Shown here piece by piece: positions 34,051 to 40,936 of a DNA stretch of 64,000 nt. Below the pieces are notes generated by a model, which saw only the letters and a list, made by a program, of their open reading frames with translations, was not told the DNA's origin and made no database searches. Within the stretch, counting starts at the first letter, position 1, and the number at the start of each line of letters is the position of its first letter. The position numbers and the translations under genes were made by a program. The DNA comes from Kroppenstedtia sanguinis (GTDB lineage: Bacteria; Bacillota; Bacilli; Thermoactinomycetales; DSM-45169): the NCBI RefSeq assembly GCF_050433445.1, contig NZ_JBNPXF010000002.1:1-64000 (forward strand), written 5' to 3'.

Positions 34051-35754
34051 TTGGATCTTTTACGTTGGCTCTTTCGGGGAATCCGATCCAAAAGAGGTTC
34101 CCCCACTGTTGAATATGTGTTTGTGATGGTGGCCGCTACGATGTTGGCGGGAATTGTGGTCGGAATTGTAAAAAGTGAGCCGGTGCAGGCATCCTTACGA
34201 CAAGTCATTCTTTGCTCTGTTCCCTTCCTTTATGATGAAAACGGAGAACCTTCCTGTAAGGCCGGGAAATACATGGCCAAAGAAGACCCTAAGCCCGAAA
34301 AGCCCGATCCTCCCGAAGATGAGTTCAGCCCTATTCCATTACATACGAAGCCCGAACCTACTCCTCCAGTAAAGCCAGTAAAGAGTGATCCTTCTTGGTA
34401 TGAGTGTGCACTTAGTTGGGATTGTATCAAGAAAAAAGGGGGAGAGTTACTTTCTGGCCCTAGTGAAGAAAAGAAAAAGCAGTTGCGTGAAGAACGTATA
34501 AAAAGGCTTCTTGAAGAAGCACGTAAACATTGTGGAAACGATCAGGAATGCATGGCAAACTATGTCGGGAAGCGGATTGGGTATGATCAGATGGGAACCC
34601 TTCCCCAACTACAAGGTTTGATAGGCTTTTCCAAGCTGATGGGTGCCATCACCGGGGTGGATCCGTTTTATGAGTGGGTCAGTTTTGGAATGGATCATCC
34701 CGAATTTACTATCGGTTTAGCTGCAACCATCATTGCTCTCTTCGTCTCCCCTCCCCTCGGGGGAACGATGTTGGTCAGCGGAGCCATATCCGGCGGAGTG
34801 TCGTGGCTTCAGGGAAACGACTCAGACACCATTCTGCGGGATATGGGGATCGGTGGATTCGCAGGAGTCTTCGGTTATGGGGTGTTCGCCGGGGTATCCC
34901 GATATGCAGGGGCTAAATTAGCCCAATCCACACTAAATCCTTTCCTGCAAAAGTGGTTGCCTAAGATCATCGGTGGTGGTAGTGGTGGAGTGGCGGATCA
35001 GTCCACCTTTGACTGGCTGAGAGACCGGAAATTGGATTGGAGAAGTGCCACCATAGCGGGCATGATCGGTCTGCTCATCCCCTATGCTGGAGCGATCATC
35101 GATGGGGCCCCAGCCTTGAGTAAATCATTTCAACAAATGATCCCCGGTGTCTCCGGCGACGGCACACTGGCGATGCCCTGGGTGAAGAAAAACGGCCAGG
35201 AAGCGGCGGGGGGGTATAACAAGGCCTCGGGTAACGGTGGTGGGGGTGGGAAAAGTAATTTAGGGAAACCCGCAACCTTTGATGAAGTAGCTGAGGCGAG
35301 AAAAAAATTTGGACTTCCCCTTCGAAGTGGCGATGACGATCCATACACTGTAGCAATTGCAAGAGGTGATGGATATGAGTTTGCTTCAAAGAATGCTCAT
35401 GGGAATGATAAGGAAATTTCCAAGAACCTCTATATGAATGCAGTTTCCCCGACTCATGCTGAGGCCGATGTTATGTATAGTCTCTTTTTAAAAAGAAAAG
35501 CAAAGGGTATAGTAGGTGGAAAAGCTGTGATTACCGTAGACAAAAAACCCTGTGGTTTTTGTAAAGGGGCGCTAGTAAACATGGTTGAGCAATCGAGATT
35601 AGATGAACTACAAGTAATTTATATAGAGAATGGCAAAAAAGTAACACAAACTTTCTACCCTAAAAAAGGTTTTGAAAGACTTCCGTGGAGTGTACCAAGG
35701 GATAAATATAAGGCAATGAAGGGAGCATCCAGGAAAGGAAGGGGTAAAAAATGA
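34051..35754 (+). CDS. Polymorphic toxin: Flp-prepilin-like N-terminus and C-terminal deaminase domain
   Basis: This 567-aa protein starts at TTG 34051 behind AGGAGG. Residues 12-40 read KRG16-SPTV-E21Y22 followed by a hydrophobic stretch, exactly the layout of Flp/TadE-type prepilins (cleavage after Gly, Glu at +5, Tyr at +6). A Pro/Glu/Lys linker (70-115) follows, then a Gly/Ala-rich region with membrane-compatible segments (about 215-345) and a GGGSGGVADQSTFDWL region like pre-toxin linkers. The C-terminal 130 residues hold a cytidine-deaminase-like zinc site: HAE in PTHAEADV (about 468) and PCGFC (about 500). Such toxins deaminate nucleic acid bases in rival cells. The stop overlaps the start of the immunity gene. 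Local base use is AT-richer than the flanks. Export route is inferred. Confidence 0.85.
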   Translation: MDLLRWLFRGIRSKRGSPTVEYVFVMVAATMLAGIVVGIVKSEPVQASLRQVILCSVPFLYDENGEPSCKAGKYMAKEDPKPEKPDPPEDEFSPIPLHTKPEPTPPVKPVKSDPSWYECALSWDCIKKKGGELLSGPSEEKKKQLREERIKRLLEEARKHCGNDQECMANYVGKRIGYDQMGTLPQLQGLIGFSKLMGAITGVDPFYEWVSFGMDHPEFTIGLAATIIALFVSPPLGGTMLVSGAISGGVSWLQGNDSDTILRDMGIGGFAGVFGYGVFAGVSRYAGAKLAQSTLNPFLQKWLPKIIGGGSGGVADQSTFDWLRDRKLDWRSATIAGMIGLLIPYAGAIIDGAPALSKSFQQMIPGVSGDGTLAMPWVKKNGQEAAGGYNKASGNGGGGGKSNLGKPATFDEVAEARKKFGLPLRSGDDDPYTVAIARGDGYEFASKNAHGNDKEISKNLYMNAVSPTHAEADVMYSLFLKRKAKGIVGGKAVITVDKKPCGFCKGALVNMVEQSRLDELQVIYIENGKKVTQTFYPKKGFERLPWSVPRDKYKAMKGASRKGRGKK

Positions 35755-36200
35755 GCCTATGGCTTTTAACGCCTGAACATTTGTCGCCTATTAATGATCC
35801 TGATTGGAAAGTAATTGAGGAATATCTGACACAGTTAGACGGACAGAAACGATCGATCGTCACATTAAGAAGAAAAGCCATGGGAGAATTGATTGTAGGT
35901 GGGGGTAATCTGATAGATAACGAGGTTTTGTATCATGTAGGTTATTCTTACATCGTAGATGATGATTTAGAGAGGGAAGAAGAGGAAGAGGAAATTGAAC
36001 CAGTTTACGATGGTGATCGGATCTTTCATTTAATAGATCCATCTAAATCAGGTACAAAAGAAGTGATGATTAAGATATCCCAACTGTCAAATCTGCCTGA
36101 AAATATGTGTGTTGATAAACAGATGATGCTTAATGCAGTAAAGTATTTTTACAAGTACGAAAAGCTTCACCCCAAGTTAAATTGGATTGAGGCATCGTAA
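35751..36200 (+). CDS. Imm1-like immunity protein
   Basis: This 149-aa acidic protein starts at ATG 35751, inside the toxin stop codon (ATGA overlap), the usual coupling of toxin and antidote. The pattern LTQLDGQKRSIVTLRR, ELIVGGG, YHVGYSYIVDDD, then a C-terminal AVKYFYKYEKLHPKLNW resembles the Imm1 family, which protects against deaminase toxins. It presumably binds and blocks the deaminase domain in the cytoplasm of the producer. Family placement is from the pattern only. A hairpin at 36227-36260 (AACCTAAAAC/GTTTTAGGTT) may end the transcript. Confidence 0.75.
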   Translation: MSLWLLTPEHLSPINDPDWKVIEEYLTQLDGQKRSIVTLRRKAMGELIVGGGNLIDNEVLYHVGYSYIVDDDLEREEEEEEIEPVYDGDRIFHLIDPSKSGTKEVMIKISQLSNLPENMCVDKQMMLNAVKYFYKYEKLHPKLNWIEAS

Positions 36201-36226
36201 TTCCTTATGATTGTTAACCTTTGCCA

Positions 36227-36260
36227 ACCTAAAACCCCAACATGCTGGGCGTTTTAGGTT
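36227..36260 (+). terminator. Hairpin after the toxin-immunity pair
   Basis: A 10-bp stem AACCTAAAAC / GTTTTAGGTT with a C-rich loop. A T-run is missing, so termination is only likely. From 36261 to 36432 no gene is seen; a short minus-strand frame (ATG at 36412) lacks a ribosome binding site. Confidence 0.5.
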
Positions 36261-36432
36261 CCTTGATGTATATACTGAAAGTAGAAGCATGATTTCCTCC
36301 TAGAATCACACTTCTTGCCACCTGCTTTCAGAATGTCAAAGAGAATCGTTTCACCCTGTTCCGCTAATTTTTCTTTGACTTTGTTCCATACCGTGTTGTT
36401 GCGAGCGGCCATCTAAAAACTCAGTCTTTCCC

Positions 36433-36648
36433 ATGTTAGACAGTTCGCCACCATTCGAGTCCCTTGAAGAAAGATCTGGGCATCAGAATGCAGATTTGGC
36501 TGGGGATACCCTTGAGGGTAGAATGTTTTTGGAGGTTCCAGTACAAAAAAAGCCTGTTCCTAATAATGTTAGAGAGTACGCTACTGACAACGACATCATC
36601 ATCAGAGATGAGAAGGGTAAAGTCTATAACCCGGAGGTTTTGGAATGA
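36433..36648 (+). pseudogene. Displaced C-terminal tip of a second toxin
   Basis: Only the last part of this frame looks protein-like (KKPVPNNVREYATDND, then EKGKVYNPEVLE). Its TGA overlaps the ATG of the next gene (ATGA at 36645-36648), exactly as in the intact toxin-immunity pair upstream. The earlier codons differ in character and the toxin body is missing. I read it as the residue of an alternative toxin C-terminus that arrived or stayed with its immunity gene. The toxin class is not recognised. Confidence 0.55.
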
Positions 36649-37151
36649 AGGAAGAGTTTTATAAAAAGTGGATGATCAGCTTGGGAAAGCCTAGGCATCC
36701 GTTGACTCGGGAAGAAGCCAAAAAGTTGCACGACGAACGGGAAATGTACGTGGTTGTGTTTAAAGAGGGGGATACACCGAAGTTTGTTGTCGAGATGGAG
36801 TTTAGAACATGGTATTGCACCGTTCTTCATCTCAATGAGAACAGAAGGGAAGAGATCCTTGAGGCCTACAAGGAAATGTACGATATGTACGACAAAACAG
36901 GGGTTGGTATTCCAAAAGGGATTGAAAACCAGATTTTCCTCCGAAATCGAAAAGAAAAATACTTTGACAAAGAAGGTTGGATATCTTTCCTTTTCGAAAC
37001 GAGCGGAAGGTACGATAAGGTGTATCACAGTTGGTCGGGTGGAGAATATCAGAAAGCCGATCAAGGCATCGAACGCGTGGATAAGTTAATCAAAGATAAA
37101 CCCGAATTCGGCGATTATTGGGCTCTGTTGCCGGAAGAGAGTGGGTCATAG
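36645..37151 (+). CDS. Probable orphan immunity protein
   Basis: This 168-aa soluble, highly charged protein begins at ATG 36645, overlapping the remnant toxin frame. No signal peptide or membrane segment is present. Sequence features include many aromatic and charged residues (EFYKKWMISLGKPRHPLTREEAKKL, FRTWYCTVLHLN, WISFLFETSGRYDKVYHSW). I do not recognise the family. Position behind a toxin tip and before a terminator and a duplicated toxin-core fragment argues for an immunity gene retained without a full toxin. Confidence 0.65.
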   Translation: MKEEFYKKWMISLGKPRHPLTREEAKKLHDEREMYVVVFKEGDTPKFVVEMEFRTWYCTVLHLNENRREEILEAYKEMYDMYDKTGVGIPKGIENQIFLRNRKEKYFDKEGWISFLFETSGRYDKVYHSWSGGEYQKADQGIERVDKLIKDKPEFGDYWALLPEESGS

Positions 37152-37162
37152 TTTTATAATTT

Positions 37163-37190
37163 ACCCTCCCATAGCGGAGGGTTTTGTCGT
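37163..37190 (+). terminator. Terminator of the orphan immunity gene
   Basis: ACCCTCC-CATAGC-GGAGGGT followed by TTTGTCGTTTT. The duplicated toxin-core fragment begins directly behind it. Confidence 0.8.
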
Positions 37191-37427
37191 TTTCCTTTCC
37201 TGCAAAAGTGGTTGCCTAAGATCATCGGTGGCGGCAGTGGTGGAGTGACGGATCAGTCCACCTTTGACTGGCTGAGAGACCGGAAATTGGATTGGAGAAG
37301 TGCCACCCTTGCGGGCATGATCGGCCTGCTCATCCCCTATGCCGGGGCGATCATCGATGGGGCCCCAGCCTTGAGCAAATCATTTCAAAAAATGACCCCC
37401 GGTGTCTCCGAAGACGGCACACTCTAG
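37190..37427 (+). pseudogene. Duplicated fragment of the toxin core
   Basis: From about 37190 (TCCTTTCCTGCAAAAGTGG) to about 37425 the DNA repeats 34937-35168 of the intact toxin with only a small number of differences, encoding GGGSGGVTDQSTFDWLRDRK and the following hydrophobic segment. It has no start signal and stops after DGTL. The right border runs straight into the right half of a MITE-like element. It looks like a leftover donor cassette for toxin tip exchange by homologous recombination. Confidence 0.8.
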
Positions 37428-37558
37428 TGTTGCTTCCGTAAGGCTTTGCCCCTGCCCGATGCTCAGATTTGGAGCGGCCAGTCATTACTTCCTTGCTGGA
37501 TCGGTCGCGTGGGTGAACACGATCTCCTTGCCGAAAATATGGATAATCAACACGCCTG
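37428..37558 (+). mobile_element. Right half of the 307-bp MITE-like variant
   Basis: The stretch from TGTTGCTTCCGTAAGGC to the end GGATAATCAACACGCCTG matches 3517-3649 closely. The left end is missing, replaced by the toxin-core fragment, so the junction was made by recombination or deletion inside an element. Confidence 0.75.
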
Positions 37559-37602
37559 ACAGAAGATATATGAATGGGACCAGATGAGTTTTAGCCAAAG
37601 AA

Positions 37603-37688
37603 ATCCGGTACCCGTGCACGGGAACCGGACTGCAAGCAGTGAGATGTTTTTGAAAACACGGACCCGGTTGCCGCCGGGTTCGTGTTTT
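37603..37688 (+). repeat. Double-hairpin repeat, copy 1
   Basis: First motif ATCCGG...CACGGGAACCGGAC, then AACACGGACCCGG and CCGGGTTCGTGTT, which form a 13-bp stem with one G-U pair and are followed by TTAA. Two related copies lie at 38175-38266 and 38926-39022. In copy 3 the second hairpin ends a short membrane-peptide RNA. Confidence 0.65.
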
Positions 37689-37692
37689 AATG

Positions 37693-38091
37693 TCAAAGCT
37701 GATTCAAATATCGAGCGACATCCTCAGGGACCTTGCAGTCCAATTCGATCAGAGAGACTTTCAACTTCACATAGGGAAGCTCCCGGTAGGTGATGAGCCT
37801 TGCCACTTCGTACAATGGAGCCCCTTTTCCTTTCTTTTCCCCTACTTGGAGCGTCTCCTCTTGATAAAAAATATATTCATGGCTTGGTTTTGCGTCCTCG
37901 GGTAATCGGGAATCAGATTCCCATTCTTCTACTCGTAGTTTTGCAACAAACTTTTCCAATTCCTTTTTCTCAGTCAAACTGCGTTGAACCTCATCTGAAG
38001 CGACGGATTTCATTTCGATCCGTTGTGCTTTATCCATTTCTCCCAAGGCCTCCTGCGGTGAATCTTGTCCGGGCGAACCACACCCATCCAC
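37693..38091 (-). CDS. Hypothetical lipoprotein-like protein, probably truncated
   Basis: The 132-aa frame begins GTG-GAT with MDGCGSPGQ, where Cys followed by Gly/Ser looks like a processed lipoprotein N-terminus. A normal lipoprotein signal would need about 15 hydrophobic residues before it, and an in-frame stop lies shortly upstream. The body (KELEKFVAKLRVEEWESDSRLPED, then YEVARLITYRELPYVKLKVSLIEL) looks like a folded domain. No family is recognised. It is probably a degraded or frame-disrupted lipoprotein gene within the repeat-rich region. Confidence 0.45.
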   Translation of the reverse strand: MDGCGSPGQDSPQEALGEMDKAQRIEMKSVASDEVQRSLTEKKELEKFVAKLRVEEWESDSRLPEDAKPSHEYIFYQEETLQVGEKKGKGAPLYEVARLITYRELPYVKLKVSLIELDCKVPEDVARYLNQL

Positions 38092-38174
38092 TTCCCCATG
38101 TACACCCCACCTTTACCTCAGAATCATCCCCTTAATTTAAACCAATTCGGGAAAAATACCCAATCCAAAGAAGA

Positions 38175-38266
38175 TGTCCGGCCCCGTGGCACCGGGAACC
38201 GGACATCTGACCAATGATAGTTTGGTTAAGACTACACGGACCCGGTGGCCGCCGGGTTCGTGCCAA
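38175..38266 (+). repeat. Double-hairpin repeat, copy 2
   Basis: GTCCGG...CACCGGGAACCGGAC, then CTACACGGACCCGG and CCGGGTTCGTG. The shared translated tail TGNRTSD occurs as in copy 3, but the hydrophobic head of the peptide is not present here. A MITE-like element follows at 38400. Confidence 0.65.
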
Positions 38267-38399
38267 GATGGGATGCCTTTTAATCTTTGATTTTATTCTA
38301 TCTGATCCCATGGGGAAAGTAAACCTGACGGAGGATTGGACCCCACCTCTGCATAGAACGGGGCAATGAATATCGGATCCCTGCAAACTATTCACACAA

Positions 38400-38598
38400 T
38401 GACGCTGTTGATGAACCCTAAAGTGGATGATAGAAACGAAACGACCCTTTCGCTCTTCCCGTCCCCCCATCGTAAAATATCCCTTGAGGGAACGGGAATG
38501 GTGGGACGGCTACGATCTGCAAAGAGCGCAAAGGCTCTTCACCGTCCCCCCATTCCGATTTTATTTTATACCTAAAATATGGATAACCCGCACGCCTG
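38400..38598 (+). mobile_element. MITE-like element with decayed left end
   Basis: The left end reads GACGCTGTTGATGAACCC in place of CAGGGCTGTTGATTAACC; the right end is GGATAACCCGCACGCCTG. The fold-back core is complete (38495-38560). No target duplication is detectable. Confidence 0.7.
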
Positions 38599-38617
38599 AG
38601 ACAAGTTTCTAAAAGTA

Positions 38618-38646
38618 ATGACAGGCCAGACGGAACAGGGTATAAT
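38618..38646 (+). promoter_or_regulatory. Strong sigma-A type promoter of the short membrane-peptide RNA
   Basis: ATGACA (38618-38623), a 17-base spacer and a perfect TATAAT (38641-38646). Transcription would start near 38653 and read through a leader of about 160 bases before the ribosome binding site at 38798-38806. Confidence 0.7.
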
Positions 38647-38814
38647 TTTCCATAGGGCACGAACCCAACGGATGTCGGACCCCCATCGGCGTCGTCACCC
38701 CACTTCTGAGGAGACGGATCACTGGACCTGCCGACCGCATCTTCTTTTCGTCTCACGGAAGGAAGGAGCCAACGCAGGAGCACCCAGGGCACGCCCCGAG
38801 GAGGTGACCCTTCC

Positions 38815-38985
38815 ATGCTTCCATGGGAGGAGGTGAAAGACTTCCTTTCCCTGCTGTGAGCGGCGTTCCTGGCCTTGGCTCTGGTATTGCTCGCTCACTG
38901 GCTTACCCCCTGTGGGAAAAGGAAGAAGTCCGACACCCGTAGCACCGGGAACCGGACTTCTGACCGCAAATCATGTGGCAGTTGA
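38815..38985 (+). pseudogene. Short membrane peptide with in-frame TGA, possible type I toxin
   Basis: A 56-codon frame starts at ATG 38815 behind GAGGAGGTGA. It reads MLPWEEVKDFLSLL, then TGA at 38857, then AAFLALALVLLAHWLTPCG and a basic tail KRKKSD...GNRTSD. Without the stop this is one membrane segment plus a positively charged tail, the shape of small toxic peptides of type I toxin-antitoxin systems. A TGG-to-TGA change would explain the stop; readthrough is a less likely option. The promoter, long leader and terminator hairpin are intact. Confidence 0.55.
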
Positions 38986-39022
38986 TTCACACGGACCCGG
39001 TGGTTACCGGGTTCGTGTCCTT
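38926..39022 (+). repeat. Double-hairpin repeat, copy 3, with terminator
   Basis: GTCCGAC...GCACCGGGAACCGGAC overlaps the peptide tail. ACACGGACCCGG (38990-39001) pairs with CCGGGTTCGTGT (39007-39018) and is followed by CCTTTATT, a plausible terminator. Its right arm can also pair with the 5' leader (38655-38666), see findings. Confidence 0.65.
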
Positions 39023-39065
39023 TATTGTATGTCCTTTTTGGGTCCAAGAGAAATCAATGGGAGCG

Positions 39066-39323
39066 CAGGACTGTTGATTAACCAATAAATGGGTGGAGAA
39101 AACTAAATCGACCTTTCGCTCTTCCCATTTCCCCATCATAAACTATGGCTTGAGGGGACAGGGAGGGTGGGACGGCTACGATCTCTTGCAAAGAACGCAT
39201 AGCGAGACCCGGGAGCGGAAAGCGGCCCTAGCGAGACTTGTGCCCTATGGGTGCAAAGGCGAATCAAAGTCCCGCCATCCCGACCGGATTCCCTACCTAA
39301 AATATGGATAATCCACATGCCCG
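39066..39323 (+). mobile_element. MITE-like element, long form
   Basis: Left end CAGGACTGTTGATTAACC, right end GGATAATCCACATGCCCG. It contains the optional segment of about 56 bases with the doubled AGCGAGAC motif (39207-39262). Flanking 9-mers do not match. Confidence 0.75.
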
Positions 39324-39370
39324 GAAAGTAAACCCGACGGAGGTTTGAATCCTCCTCCATAGGTGCGCGA

Positions 39371-40936
39371 TTAGGGTAGATACAATTCCCCCTGCTCCGC
39401 CACCTGAAGCGTCTCCCTCACCGGTGATTCGTAAGCGAGCCCGTTTTGTTCCGCCAGAGTACGCTTCAACAGCTCCAGGGCACTCTCCTCCGCCGGATCG
39501 TGGGTCCCCAGTTCGCCCCGGAAGGCTTGGGTGAGGATGGATTGGGTGAGCTCATCACAGTCAACTTCGGACAATAAGCTAAGTTGCTCCTTCTCAAGGT
39601 GTGCTATCCTATGAATTGCAGAGATAATTTCGCATTGTTCTTCATAACTACATAGCGGAACTGGGATGTTACTCATAAAAGCTTGATTAATTGTAGCCAT
39701 TCCCACAGTTTGTTTTGAGGAATTTAGAATCAATTCCTTAACGTAACCCAATTCCAATACGTACGCCAGATAAAAAGGATTTACGTGGTTACAAACACGA
39801 GCTCTTATATTTTTACTTTCAAAAACGGATTTCGGAAATTCCTTTGGTACGGCTGCACACTTTCCTACTAACTCTCGTGAATTAACACGGTTTATCAGAA
39901 TATCGCCATATTGAAGTTTATACTCATCAACCTCTGTAGGATCCAACCTCAAAAAGTGCATATCTTTGAAGTTAAGTTCACTTTGATGGATATTGTACAT
40001 CCTCAGACAAGGAACCCCTATATCGTCGTAGTACTCTTTTGGCTTATAAATGCCGTTTTTAAAGCTGTTAACAATCTCACCCAGCCTCACCCACTTCCAC
40101 CCCTCTGGCAGTTCGTAGGGTGGATCCATAGGAGCGTAATCGGTGGTCTTTTTGCGGCGGCCCTTCTGGGTCTCCATGCTTGCCTTCTCTTCCCGGATCC
40201 GTTCCAGCAGGCGGTCGGCGGGTTCCACGTCGGGGTGCTGTTCTCGCCAAGTGCGGGTCAGTTCGCCGCGGAAGGCCCGGTCGAGGAGGGCGGCACGACG
40301 CTGCTCAAAGCTGTCCCGGGCCTCCTGGATCAATCCCTTCGCCTCTTCGATTTTCCCCAACAGAGACTCCACCCGGTCCACGATCCGTTTTTGTTCGGAG
40401 AGAGGGGGGAGGGGGAAGGGAACTTTTGCGGCTTTACTTCCCGAAATTTCTTTGAATGTTGTTCCACTAGCAAACTCATCAACAATATGCTTAGCAAAGC
40501 GCAAATACCAATACCCATAATCCGGAACATACGCTTCCGTAGGTGGAAAGCTTTTAAATCCTTGATTAGTACAAAGCAAGTTTGCTGCTAAGGCTACATA
40601 TCCCACTGGTGCTCGTGAAGAAAGGAGTAATGTATTTTTAGGTAACAGCTTAGCAGAGCTGTTTTTCAACCCACTTTTTGTTATGTTACGCTTCCCTTGG
40701 CTAATGTATTTATCTTTATATCCTGACAGATCAGCAGGTGTAATCCACGGAATCTCTCCATTATAGTACTCTTCTACACTTGACTTTGGAGTTCCTCCAC
40801 CAGTAACCTTTGAAAGTGATCCCAACCTCACCCACACCCAATTCTCCGGCAGCTCATAGGGCTGCTCCTCTTCGGGCACCAGGGCTTCAGTCAGCAACTC
40901 TTCCAGCGTTTTTGTCTGTTTCTTTTTTCGGCTCAC
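39371..40936 (-). CDS. hsdS: Type I restriction-modification specificity subunit HsdS
   Basis: This 521-aa product has two target-recognition domains (about 25-185 and 285-450), each opening with a PYELPE.W.WVRLG element (residues 22-38 and about 273-289). Each is followed by a helical spacer (SEQKRIVDRVESLLGKIEEAKGLI at about 181; YEEQCEIISAIHRIAHLEKEQLSLL at about 440). This is the normal HsdS architecture: the two domains read the two halves of a bipartite DNA site. Start ATG 40936 overlaps the stop codon of hsdM (4 bases). It is the last gene of the hsdR-hsdM-hsdS operon. Confidence 0.95.
   Translation of the reverse strand: MSRKKKQTKTLEELLTEALVPEEEQPYELPENWVWVRLGSLSKVTGGGTPKSSVEEYYNGEIPWITPADLSGYKDKYISQGKRNITKSGLKNSSAKLLPKNTLLLSSRAPVGYVALAANLLCTNQGFKSFPPTEAYVPDYGYWYLRFAKHIVDEFASGTTFKEISGSKAAKVPFPLPPLSEQKRIVDRVESLLGKIEEAKGLIQEARDSFEQRRAALLDRAFRGELTRTWREQHPDVEPADRLLERIREEKASMETQKGRRKKTTDYAPMDPPYELPEGWKWVRLGEIVNSFKNGIYKPKEYYDDIGVPCLRMYNIHQSELNFKDMHFLRLDPTEVDEYKLQYGDILINRVNSRELVGKCAAVPKEFPKSVFESKNIRARVCNHVNPFYLAYVLELGYVKELILNSSKQTVGMATINQAFMSNIPVPLCSYEEQCEIISAIHRIAHLEKEQLSLLSEVDCDELTQSILTQAFRGELGTHDPAEESALELLKRTLAEQNGLAYESPVRETLQVAEQGELYLP

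Noticed and set aside
36243..36412. Short minus-strand frame MAARNNTVWNKVKEK between the two immunity genes
   Set aside because: No ribosome binding site and a stop directly before the ATG; could be a decayed fragment but is not supported as a gene.
37584..37793. 69-codon plus frame spanning double-hairpin repeat copy 1
   Set aside because: Apart from a tail shared with copy 3 it reads through the hairpins and into an antisense region; the nucleotide structure explains the signal better.
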